A DNA stretch of 64,000 bases from Thalassia testudinum (lineage: Eukaryota > Streptophyta > Magnoliopsida > Alismatales > Hydrocharitaceae). The stretch is taken from assembly GCA_037157565.1 (NCBI GenBank), contig JAZHRO010000036.1, positions 136,578,501 to 136,642,500 of the forward strand. Reading direction: 5' to 3'. A model generated the notes under the pieces. The model ran no database searches. It was not told the DNA's origin and saw only the letters and a program-made list of their open reading frames with translations. Position 1 is the stretch's first letter; every line of letters begins with the position of its first letter. Below, piece by piece: positions 22,061 through 31,621 of this stretch. The position numbers and the translations under genes were made by a program.

Positions 22061-23317
22061 GAACCCACAACTCCGGCCGAAGAGGCTGAGCTTGATTTGG
22101 CCGAGTTTCCCCCTTCAATTCCTCTCCTCCTGCTCGGCCAAATGCCCCAGCTAGCTCCGGCGAGCCCCCCTCCCCTCCCTCTTCGCTCTGCCACAAAACC
22201 AGTGGCAGAGTTAGCTTCCTGACCTCCCTCCGCGTCGCGCAATACCAGCGCACGCCGCCTCAGCCCCGTCGTCGCCGCCGTTCTCCCCCACTGGGCGTCA
22301 TCTTCTCCGGCGACAGCAAGTACTGCTGTCCGCCTTCTGTCCCCTTTCGTCCTTACAATTAGGTTAGAACTCCTCTCCATCCTATCCTCTCTCTTTTCCC
22401 CCTGTTATCTCATCTGATTACCCCTCGACCGACGCTGACCACCCTCATCTTCCACATCACCGACCGAACTCCGGCGAGCCGCCCACACCACTCCACCACT
22501 CCACACGGCTCGCCAACCACCTCGTGAGCTCCGCCTCACCACCAGGAACTCGCTCCACCCCACAACTGCCACTCCAGACCTCCATAACCACCCCCCGAAC
22601 AACCCACCATCTCCGGCCACAGGTTGACCTAGGCATGCACGCCTAGGCCGACCGGCAACCTGCAGCATCACCCACCGCCTTCGCCGTGCTACGGCGAAGG
22701 TTTCCAGCTATTCTAATTGGGCCAATAGGCCGTTCTGTGGAAGCTCAGGTGAACGCCCCGGCCGCCATTAACAGCCGAAGCAGCAGGAAGCTTGGAGCAG
22801 CAGCAGGCATCAGGCTTCCCAGGCGGCAGGTGCAGCAGACTCTCGCAAGTGTTGCGAGGTGACTGAGTTCAGCAAGGAGCACCAGCAGGGCCTTCAGCGT
22901 GGGCAATTGCACACGAGAGTCTGCGGGCGCACGCAAAGGAAGGGCGGAACGTTTAGTCCCACATCGTGGAATCTCAAGGCACAGGTATGGTATAAAGAGT
23001 TTTTGTGATATAGGTTTACTGCCTCGAAAGCACAGGGGTGAGGTCCCTCACTGACCCCACCCGCCTCGTCCGCGGCCTGACCACGCGGACCTGGCGGATC
23101 CGACCCGACCTAGACCTACGCACTCCTCGCGCATCACACACCTGCAGGTGCGCCTGGTCCCGGGTACGATCCGACCCGATTAAGACTGGCTCTGGTAGAG
23201 CGCTCTGAGTGAATTGCTTGAGAGAGAGAGACGCGCGGGTAGAGGGAGAAGGGTTAGGTTTTGCTCCTGTGCAGGCAAGCTGATCGCAGGAGAAGGACTT
23301 GGCCGCGAGAAGGAAAA

Positions 23318-23580
23318 GAAAGAAAGAAGAAGGAACGGCAGAGAAGAATAGAAGAGCAAAAACTGCAGCAGAGAAGAAGAAGCAAAGAAGAAGGAACGGC
23401 AGAGAAGAATAAAAGAGCAAAAACTGCAGCAGAGAAGAAGAAGCAAGAAAGAAGCCTTCGCAGGAGAAGAAAGGAAAGAGCAAGCCAGAAGCAAAGGCAC
23501 AGAGAAGCCAAGTGAAGACTTTGCAGAGAATAGAAGAAGAAAAGAAAGAGCAAAAACTGCAGCAGAAGAAGAAAGAATAA
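23318..23580 (+). repeat. GA-rich tandem repeats in the C LTR
   Basis: About 62-bp units built on GAAGGAACGGCAGAGAAG and GCAAAAACTGCAGCAGAGAA occur twice in full (about 23325-23450), with a partial third unit near 23530-23575. The 3' LTR copy is at about 30505-30765. GCAAAAACTGC can form a small hairpin in each unit. Confidence 0.75.
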
Positions 23581-23608
23581 TCAAGAAGAAAAGGAGAAAT
23601 GCTTTTAA

Positions 23609-23634
23609 GACGTCTGATCTTGTGATCAGACGTC
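23609..23634 (+). other. GACGTC hairpin in the C LTR
   Basis: GACGTCTGATC and GATCAGACGTC are perfect 11-bp arms around TTGT. The core is the palindrome that fills the Tekay LTRs, yet C is otherwise unrelated to Tekay. The 3' LTR has it at about 30795-30822. Confidence 0.8.
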
Positions 23635-23878
23635 CAATTTCATATTTTCTTGCCCTAACTCCTTTTAATCGCATACATTCATACCTGAATTGATATTTTG
23701 AGTAAATTAGAGTGTTCAATTACATTTTGATTTAGTGGTAAGTTCCATTTGCTCCCTGTGTTCGACCTCGGATACTCCGGTCTTCGAGTAATAAAAACTT
23801 TGTATTTGTTCGAACGTTTTGTCGGTTATACTACAACATAATACGCTTTAAATCCGCACAGAAACGTTGACGACATTT

Positions 23879-23896
23879 TGGCGCCGCTGCCGGGGA
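23879..23896 (+). promoter_or_regulatory. Primer binding site of C (tRNA-Asp)
   Basis: TGGCGCCGCTGCCGGGGA begins three bases after the LTR and matches the complement of the plant tRNA-Asp 3' end with one mismatch. The same tRNA is used by O, but the mismatch position differs and the O hairpin over this site is not present. Confidence 0.85.
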
Positions 23897-25059
23897 GCAC
23901 TGCACAATTTACCACTAGTCTCTACATTCTTTTTATCATATTGAACACTAACTTGCCCTACTTTTCTTTGATGTGATCTTGCAGGTACTTCATGAGAAAA
24001 TCTCTCCTGCAAGTCAACCACTCCAGGGCAGGTAATTTCTTTTCTTCCTTAATCATCCCCTAATCTTTGAAAGACAAAAGGAAGAAAATCAAGTTAGGAA
24101 TCAATTGCCTTCTTTATATAGTAATCACCATCTCTAAGGCAAAACATTTCTTGATTTTGCGAAAATTTCTGCAAATATTCTTGAAGTTGGAGTGATTTTT
24201 TTTCCATCCCACAAATTCTTGTGCCTAATTGAAAATAAACGCTTAATCTCGGCGGACCACACACTTCTTGTTTATAAGTCCAAAGAGAACTTTTGAAAAA
24301 GAAAAAGAGGATTGGAAATAGAACCAAATTAGGGTTTCCACATTAGGGTCTTGAAGCGCTAGTCACACATGCCTGTGTAAAAGGAAATAAACCCTCCCGC
24401 ATCAGTGTGCTACCCAAGCCCTTGATTGAAGAAAGTTAAATAAGACAAACCCTAAAATTGAGCTCTAAAATCACTTGAATCTTAAAATTTTCTTTTGACC
24501 TAATAACCTGGGAGTCAAATCAGGGTGATCTCTAGGCTCCGAGCTTAGAATCATTCTGCCATCTATAGGACAGGTCAGGTGAAGTTGACCCCTTGGGTCA
24601 ACCAACCTCTAAATTAGGTCACAATACCAAAAACATCTAAAGTTCAAGTGAGAACCCTAAAAGCACCTTTGAAATAAAAAGTGATAGACTTAAGAGGTCA
24701 AGGTCCCCATTCTGGTTTACCTGGAATCTCAGTGACAAGAGAGGTCGGGTGGGGGAAACCTTGTAACCCGTAGGGACGCTCTACCGTGTAGGGGTCTTTG
24801 CGGGACTCTCCCTCTCTGGCTGCCCAGGTAATTCTCAGGTGGACGATCTTCGGATCCAGGGGTTCATCCGCCCCAAACCTCCATAGTCATCCAAACATCT
24901 TTTGGGTGTCTTGATTGGGTCAAGAACATCTCCAGTCCTGCATCTTTTCTCTGTAGAGCACACACACTCATTTTCAGTGGGACTCGTTATTCAGATCTGA
25001 TCGCTTCATAACACATCTTGAGTCAAACTCTGATTGTGATTCCACCACCTGATCCAAAT
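23897..25059 (+). other. Leader of C
   Basis: About 1160 bp without a gene. The first 100 bp (GCCCTACTTTTC..TTGCAGG) and the last 150 bp (TTGATTGGGTC..TCTCTGTAGAGCACACAC) have counterparts in the O leader. This supports descent of C from an Athila-like element rather than chance assembly. Confidence 0.6.
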
Positions 25060-26691
25060 ATGCAGCTGAACCACCTAGGACTACCAGTCGAGAAACCTGA
25101 ATACCGGAGATCCATGAGAGATAAAATGATTGAGGATGCCATGAGATTTTATGAAAATGAAGAAACCTCAACAACAGTAGGAAACATTCAGGTTGATGTC
25201 CCAACAACCACAACCTTTGTCATAACTTGTGCCCAAGTACTATTAGCAGAAGCCAACAAAGGATCAACCCGTGACTTGCTCATTACTGCATACATTGAGA
25301 TAGAAAAATTGCATAATAGTGAATACCTTCAATGTATGACAAATCCTCGACTTTGGAAGCAACACCAAGATAGTTTTGAAAAACGGGAAGAGATAATGAG
25401 ATTAATAAAACAAGTGATTGATCAGAAATACCCGTACATACTGCCAACAGAGGATGAACTATCTTGGGACAACATCGAGGATAAATCTGATCTCGGGTTT
25501 GAGGCACAAAATGGTTGTGGATTCCCAACCCAGATGGAGTATAATGCACCTAATATTGAAGAAGGTTGGGAAGCTCCAAATGCAGGAAAAGACCATGATG
25601 AACCCATTTTAGAATCCCAAGACTCCTGCAAGTATGAGAGTAGAACTGAACCTCTCGCGGGTGTAAATTCCGTCCCTTATTTTGATAAGGTGGCCCGCGA
25701 AGGTTATTCAGACCTAGATTCTAGTAATTCCACCCACATCCTAAGCCTAGAACCTAGATCTGAAACCTATATTGAAGATTTCAAGGCCCCATATGAAGGA
25801 AATCAATCTCTTAATGAAGAATATGATTCTGGGCCTCGATTTGATGAATATCCCTCGTCAACCTCCTCAGAAGAACTAATCGAGTTTTCGGAAGTCATGC
25901 CAATCTACGATACAGAAACCGAGGACTTGGACGAGCGGGGTTTCGATTGGTTCTGCCCTACTAACCTTGAACCTGAGCCTCTACCAGATAGGGACACCTT
26001 TGTAAGCTCAGAATTAACATTTAGGCTAGATCCCAGTCAGGCTGCTGAATATACAACATATGATTTATTCTATGGTGGAACTCATGATCTAGAATCTCAT
26101 TCAAACTTTGATTTTCGCAAACTCTCCAACGATCTCGAATCTGACCATAACATCGGAGAAAATCTACCTCCTGATTATAACATGTCAATCTTCTTTGAAG
26201 CCACCTGCTCCACATATACAGCACCAATCAAAACCCGTTCCCCACCTCGACCCGCAACCGGACTCAATTTCTATTCTGATTCACCTCTCAATGAGCCGAT
26301 TGTAGATGATTCAACTCCGTATCTATACCGGGTATCGGACACTGATCAGACCACAAATCAGGAGCCTCCATCCTTTGACCGTCCCTGTAGGGATTCCACA
26401 TCTTACATTGATTATTTTTCGGAACCCTACCCCCACCAGGCTGATTCGACTGAGCCCGAACTCGAGTTTTCACTTCCATATCTATCAGAACATCACTGCA
26501 TTTGGTGGGTCCCACATCTGCTAATCTACATCTATCAACCCACCAGACTTATTGGGTTTGGGCTGCATCATCAGCCCACTGATCTGAACAAGTACCTGGT
26601 TGGACCAACCAGGCTCTTAATCAAGGTGCTTGTTTTCCAAAACTCCATTGATTTGACCACTCCCTCTCCACCCCATTTTTCGCTCGGCTGA
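25060..26691 (+). CDS. Element C ORF: acidic protein of unknown function
   Basis: Open for 543 codons from ATG 25060 to TGA 26689-26691. The frame opens a little upstream with non-ATG codons after a stop at 25009-25011, so 25060 is the first in-frame ATG. I do not recognise the protein. The N-terminal third (to about residue 170) is mixed, with helical, charged stretches (KMIEDAMRFYENEE, EKREEIMRLIKQVIDQ). Residues about 170-475 are rich in Asp, Glu, Ser, Pro and Tyr and look disordered. Near residues 480-500 is an aromatic/hydrophobic patch (WWVPHLLIYIY). There is no Gag core, CCHC, protease, RT or integrase motif. It occupies exactly the place of gag-pol in O. It could be a highly diverged Gag, a captured host sequence or a lineage-specific factor; sequence alone does not decide. 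Confidence 0.7.
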   Translation: MQLNHLGLPVEKPEYRRSMRDKMIEDAMRFYENEETSTTVGNIQVDVPTTTTFVITCAQVLLAEANKGSTRDLLITAYIEIEKLHNSEYLQCMTNPRLWKQHQDSFEKREEIMRLIKQVIDQKYPYILPTEDELSWDNIEDKSDLGFEAQNGCGFPTQMEYNAPNIEEGWEAPNAGKDHDEPILESQDSCKYESRTEPLAGVNSVPYFDKVAREGYSDLDSSNSTHILSLEPRSETYIEDFKAPYEGNQSLNEEYDSGPRFDEYPSSTSSEELIEFSEVMPIYDTETEDLDERGFDWFCPTNLEPEPLPDRDTFVSSELTFRLDPSQAAEYTTYDLFYGGTHDLESHSNFDFRKLSNDLESDHNIGENLPPDYNMSIFFEATCSTYTAPIKTRSPPRPATGLNFYSDSPLNEPIVDDSTPYLYRVSDTDQTTNQEPPSFDRPCRDSTSYIDYFSEPYPHQADSTEPELEFSLPYLSEHHCIWWVPHLLIYIYQPTRLIGFGLHHQPTDLNKYLVGPTRLLIKVLVFQNSIDLTTPSPPHFSLG

Positions 26692-26711
26692 AGGCATAAA
26701 TTTAGCGCTTA

Positions 26712-26727
26712 ACGGGAGGCAACCCGT
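26712..26727 (+). other. Hairpin just after the C ORF
   Basis: ACGGG (26712-26716) and CCCGT (26723-26727) pair around loop AGGCAA, 21 bp after the stop codon. O has the same loop at the same place (18486-18501) with a different stem, CTGGG/CCCAG. Confidence 0.75.
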
Positions 26728-26936
26728 CATCTCAAAAATAGAGACCCGTCTGATTAGCAGTTTGTACTCCACGTCTATTGCACCTTGAGTTCAGCCTTAG
26801 ACAGTTGATCCCACCTCTGGTACACGTATCAGAGCTTAAAATCATTCGCATCACTCATTCCCGACCCATTCACCCACCCGATATATCCTATTCTAAGCCC
26901 CTGACCTCAACACTAATTCCCACCCTCTGTTTACAA

Positions 26937-26971
26937 TGAGGACATTGCAAAACTTAGGCATGGGGGGGTGA
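26937..26971 (+). promoter_or_regulatory. Internal purine-tract block of C
   Basis: ATGAGGACATTG, AACTTAGG and CATGGGGGGGTGATAA match the block at 18580-18612 in O. The G-run resembles the terminal plus-strand primer of C (28291-28302), so this may be a second, internal plus-strand start. Role inferred only. Confidence 0.55.
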
Positions 26972-28290
26972 TAAAGTGCATACATACAAAACCAAGAAAA
27001 AAATCAGAAGGATTCTCACAAAAAAATTCGCATATGTCAAAAACACAAAAAAAAATTGAAAAATTACGAAAAAGAACAAAAAAAAATGGGAGGGAGGAAA
27101 TGTTGTGAGCCATATAATCATAAGGAGGAGAAAAAGAGCAAAAATGAAGAAAGGAGCACAAAAGGAAAAGAAAAAGAAAAGTCATTAGTAAAAGATTAAG
27201 GGGTTAACTGAAGTTCTAGACCGAGTCAAGAAAAAGAAAAGAAAAAGTGCTAAGGAAACATAACAAGAGATTAGCGGGAACGCTGGTCTTAGGCCTTTTG
27301 GGCTAGTATCTTTAGCTTAAAAATTCACGTATCCGTTAAAATCTGGATAATCCTCAAGAGGTTGAGGAAAATGCGAAGCTTGAGTATTAGGTCTAAGGCT
27401 TAGGAAGTATTCAGCCTCGTTAACTGACCTCCGGTTTGCGGGATTCGGTAACCTAAGCACCCCAAATTCACACACAGTCTGGTTCAGTGCGCATAAAACA
27501 TCCAAAACACGCAAGAGCGTTTAATATTCTGAAAAAGTCACCTAGATTAGGAGCGGCCAATCAACACAAGTTGATTTGGACGAGTTCCCAGCGCGGAGAG
27601 GCGGGAAATTCCCCTCGAAGATGCGTAACAACATATCATCTCCTCGGTGCTTGTCTCTTAGGATATTTAAATATCCTACTGGAGGCATGTAAGCACTCTG
27701 TTGGTTCAGACACCATGGGTGGCATTATCACGAAATGTCAATCGCCAGGGTCTGAATTCAGCCACGGAACGCCATGGGCGGGATTATCTCGAAATCTCGA
27801 AAGCCAGGGTTCCAGGGGTTGCCATGGGCGGGATTATCTCGAAATCTCGAAAGCCAGGGACCTTTGAGGATTGATGATGGGGACGAGGAATCCGATACAG
27901 ACCGTGTTGAGAAGCTAATCCGAAGCTAGAAATAAAAAAGAAAAGAGAGAGAAAAGCTCTCCAAACAAATAAATCCTCTATCTCTCTCTTACAAAAAACG
28001 CATTGCAAACTGAACTTAGGCTAAAAATATCTCAAGCACGGGTGCTTTAACCGCGGAGTCCAACAAACCCTAGGTTAGGTTCTGTGGGCCGTAGAAACCT
28101 TTGCAGAAGACTGAGGCTAAAGCGGAACAGGTCCGGATTTTGGTTGGTACTTGAGTACCTCTAGGCCTATTGTCGGCATTCCCACCTAATCACAAAAGAA
28201 AAGGAGAAGCACTTATCATTGTTGACAACATTCAGGGTCTAGAACGGAAGTTAAAACTTTGAAATTTTGCTAAGGGACTAGCAAAAGCTA
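26972..28290 (+). other. Non-coding 3' region of C
   Basis: About 1.3 kb with no credible gene. An A-rich/purine-rich part (26980-27260) is followed by sequence related to the O 3' region (for example CTTAGGCCTTTTGGGCTAG near 27290 and CCGTTAAAAT near 27330), then a tandem repeat at 27711-27868. Athila elements may carry an env-like gene here; I see none. Confidence 0.65.
27711..27868 (+). repeat. Tandem repeats in the C 3' region
   Basis: Three units of about 50-58 bp, each starting (A/G)CCATGGG(T/C)GG and containing ATTATC(A/T)CGAAAT and GCCAGGG. The second and third are nearly identical (from 27771 and 27821); the first (27711) is diverged. O has its own, different duplicated unit at a comparable place (about 39270-39500). 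Confidence 0.75.
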
Positions 28291-28302
28291 GGCATGGGGG
28301 TA
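28291..28302 (+). promoter_or_regulatory. Terminal purine tract of C
   Basis: GGCATGGGGGTA directly abuts the 3' LTR start at 28303. This is the expected place for the plus-strand primer. The related O tract is GCATGAGGGTA at 40077-40087. Confidence 0.75.
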
Positions 28303-31061
28303 TGATAAGAGCCTCATCATGAGCCATAACTAGCTCATTTTGACCCAATAAAGAAGATAAAAGCTCCTACATAACCTAGAAGAAGGCCTAACTGAAGGAA
28401 CAAGTGCTCTGAGAAGAAAACATGAAATAAAGGTTAAAACTGCAATTTTACCATTGCAGTAGATAAACAGGATTTCTTAGAGGCAAAACATAGGTCAAAT
28501 GGTGTAAATGAGATAAAAAGTGGGTTGAGTCAATCAGAAATGGGTTCATGTGCAATCTAAGAACTAAAAGACACTTGGTAACCCTAAAACAGACCCGCTT
28601 AAATTAACAAGGTTTCGGTCAGAACAAAAAGCAAGTAAACCCTCTACAAATCATGGAAAAACATACTCTAGGGTTTAGAACACTTAATTTGGCCTTTGGA
28701 ACCTAGTTTGACCTAGATTAGGGTCCTAGCTCTTCAATTAACCTAATTTGGGTTTTTACGCAAAATATCCAGTCAAACGAGGTCAAACCTGAAATCTAAC
28801 TTCTCCATTGGATTCCTTAGGTCCAAATTAGGTTTGTACCAAAATTTGGACCTAAGGAGGGATCATCTTGACCTACTTTGCAATTTAGTACACCCAAATC
28901 ACAAATTGGTCCCTATCTTTTGAATACCGTTGCAGAGAACCCCCTAGGTTCTTCGCCTCCTTTGCAAACCGGTCCTGCCGCCATTGCTAGGGCAGAACCG
29001 AGCTCCGGCGAGGTTCGGAGAGGGATTGCTCTCTAATCCCTCAGAGATTCCCTCCCAGAAATGGAAGGAGGATTCTCTGAGGAATTCCCTTCCTTATAAA
29101 GTCAATTACAATCGTTGGTGTGAACCCAATCTCTCGTGCGAACGCACGAGAGATTTGGGTATCCTAACTCCTTTCCATCTCCGGCGACCAACCTCAGGCA
29201 ATTACGTGCCCTTCACGCCCTGCACACCAAGTCCAGCGCCTATATAAGAACCCACAACTCCGGCCGAAGAGGCTGAGCTTGATTTGGCCGAGTTTCCCCC
29301 TTCAATTCCTCTCCTCCTGCTCGGCCAAATGCCCCAGCTAGCTTCGGCGAGCCCCCCTCCCCTCCCTCTTCGCTCTGCCACAAAACCAGTGGCAGAGTTA
29401 GCTTCCTGACCTCCCTCCGCGTCGCGCAGTACCAGCGCACGCCGCCTCAGCCCCGTCGTCGCCGCCGTTCTCCCCCACTGGGCGTCATCTTCTCCGGCGA
29501 CAGCAAGTACTGCTGTCCGCCTTCTGTCCCCTTTCGTCCTTACAATTAGGTTAGAACTCCTCTCCATCCTATCCTCTCTCTTTTCCCCCTGTTATCTCAT
29601 CTGATTACCCCTCGACCGACGCTGACCACCCTCATCTTCCACATCACCGACCGAACTCCGGCGAGCTGCCCACACCACTCCACCACTCCACACGGCTCGC
29701 CAACCACCTCGTGAGCTCCGCCTCACCACCAGGAACTCGCTCCACCCCACAACTGCCACTCCAGACCTCCATAACCACCCCCCGAACAACCCACCATCTC
29801 CGGCCACAGGTTGACCTAGGCATGCACGCCTAGGCCGACCGGCAACCTGCAGCATCACCCACCGCCTTCGCCGTGCTACGGCGAAGGTTTCCAGCTATTC
29901 TAATTGGGCCAATAGGCCGTTCTGTGGAAGCTCAGGTGAACGCCCCGGCCGCCATTAACAGCCGAAGCAGCAGGAAGCTTGGAGCAGCAGCAGGCGTCAG
30001 GCTTCCCAGGCGGCAGGTGCAGCAGACTCTCGCAAGTGTTGCGAGGTGACTGAGTTCAGCAAGGAGCACCAGCAGGGCCTTCAGCGTGGGCAATTGCACA
30101 CGAGAGTCTGCGGGCGCACGCAAAGGAAGGGCGGAACGTTTAGTCCCACATCGTGGAATCTCAAGGCACAGGTATGGTATAAAGAGTTTTTGTGATATAG
30201 GTTTACTGCCTCGAAAGCACAGGGGTGAGGTCCCTCACTGACCCCACCCGCCTCGTCTGCGGCCTGACCACGCGGACCTGGCGGATCCGACCCGACCTAG
30301 ACCTACGCACTCCTCGCGCATCACACACCTGCAGGTGCGCCTGGTCCCGGGTACGATCCGACCCGATTAAGACTGGCTCTGGTAGAGCGCTCTGAGTGAA
30401 TTGCTTGAGAGAGAGAGACGCGCGGGTAGAGGGAGAAGGGTTAGGTTTTGCTCCTGTGCAGGCAAGCTGATCGCAGGAGAAGGACTTGGCCGCGAGAAGG
30501 AAAAGAAAGAAAGAAGAAGGAACGGCAGAGAAGAATAGAAGAGCAAAAACTGCAGCAGAGAAGAAGAAACAAAGAAGAAGGAACGACAGAGAAGAATAGA
30601 AGAGCAAAAACTGCAGCAGAGAAGAAGAAGCAAGAAAGAAGCCTTCGCAGGAGAAGAAAGGAAAGAGCAAGCCAGAAGCAAAGGCACAGAGAAGCCAAGT
30701 GAAGACTTTGCAGAGAATAGAAGAAGAAAAGAAAGAGCAAAAACTGCAGCAGAAGAAGAAGAATAATCAAGAAGAAAAGGAGAAATGCTTTTAAGACGTC
30801 TGATCTTGTGATCAGACGTCCAATTTCATATTTTCTTGCCCTAACTCCTTTTAATCGCATACATTCATACCTGAATTGATATTTTGAGTAAATTAGAGTG
30901 TTCAATTAAATTTTGATTTAGTGGTAAGTTCCATTTGCTCCCTGTGTTCGACCTCGGATACTCCGGTCTTCGAGTAATAAAAACTTTGTATTTGTTCGAA
31001 CGTTTTGTCGGTTATACTACAACATAATACGCTTTAAATCCGCACAGAAACGTTGACGACA
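28303..31061 (+). repeat. 3' LTR of C
   Basis: 2759 bp, about 12 differences from the 5' LTR including two balanced single-base indels. It carries the same palindrome, TATA box, GA repeats and GACGTC hairpin, and ends TTGACGACA directly before the duplicated gttac. Confidence 0.93.
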
Positions 31062-31442
31062 GTTACCTTTTTCAGGACCAGGTGTTGAGCAGCCAGGGTC
31101 GGCGGCTGCAGAGGACGCTGGGCCGAGTAGGGTCCAGTAGAGTTACCACAGCCTTTTGTACCTCTTTTGTTTCTGTTCTAGTGAGTAGTTTTTGTTTCCG
31201 CTGTACCTTCTTTACCTGCAGTTCTTGTTATATGATAAATGTTGTTTTACTGTTGTGGTGGTACCTACCGTAGTAGTTTCTTTCCTTACTACTGTACTTT
31301 CTTACTGTTAGTTATATTCATGCTGAATGTGGTTTATTTTACTGTCTTTTGGTTACTTCCTCGTTGGACGACAGGGTCTTGGGATTAGTCGAGTCGGTCC
31401 GGTTCTCGTGTCTCGTAGGGACTCGGGAACCGGGTCGTTACA
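31062..31442 (+). repeat. 5' LTR of B, right part (after C)
   Basis: The first five bases (31062-31066) are the duplicated gttac. The rest is the U5 end of the Tekay LTR, matching 7298-7676 and 38726-39103, ending TTACA at 31442. Confidence 0.92.
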
Positions 31443-31445
31443 AGA

Positions 31446-31457
31446 TGGTATCAGAGC
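31446..31457 (+). promoter_or_regulatory. Primer binding site of B (tRNA-iMet)
   Basis: TGGTATCAGAGC starts three bases after the LTR and is a perfect complement to the 3' end of plant initiator tRNA-Met. It is the usual primer site of Tekay chromoviruses. Confidence 0.9.
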
Positions 31458-31621
31458 AAGGTCGTCCCGAGAAGTGAATCAACTGACTGGAAAATAACCA
31501 ATTCACATGTTTATAGCTAGAGTAGCCACCACAACATATCTCTTGACATGAGCTCTTAAAAGTTTTGTTAGGTACCGTTTGTTTTGACGTTTCCGTTTTG
31601 TTTCGCGTCTCCTTGCAGGAG

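Larger units (their letters stand above)
21117..23875 (+). repeat. 5' LTR of C
   Basis: Starts TGATAAGAGCC and ends TTGACGACA. Contains a 28-nt near-perfect palindrome (21941-21968), TATA box TATATAA (22054-22060), C-rich 5' transcribed region, GA-rich tandem repeats (23318-23580), a GACGTC hairpin (about 23609-23634) and a poly(A) signal AATAAA (23790-23795). Long ORFs on the minus strand (Leu/Phe-rich) are antisense to the GA repeats and are not genes. Confidence 0.92.
21117..31061 (+). mobile_element. Element C: young Athila-related retrotransposon without gag-pol
   Basis: 9945 bp in the B 5' LTR, inside a perfect 5-bp duplication gttac (21112-21116 / 31062-31066). LTRs of 2759 bp each (21117-23875 and 28303-31061) differ at only about 12 positions (about 0.4%). 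Order: LTR, tRNA-Asp primer site, leader, one intact ORF of 543 codons, hairpin, internal purine tract, non-coding region with repeats, terminal purine tract, LTR. No RT, RNase H, integrase, protease or CCHC motif occurs in any frame. It must have been mobilised by enzymes from another element and is the most recent insertion in the nest. Confidence 0.92.

Noticed and set aside
22015..22671. Gly/Arg-rich minus-strand ORFs in the C LTR
   Set aside because: Antisense of a C-rich transcribed LTR region. Composition artefact; both LTRs show it identically because they are young.
23016..23719. Long Leu/Phe-rich minus-strand ORFs in the C LTRs, also 30203-30905
   Set aside because: Antisense to GA-rich tandem repeats (GAA, AAG), which read as Leu, Phe and Ser. 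Low complexity, not a membrane protein gene.
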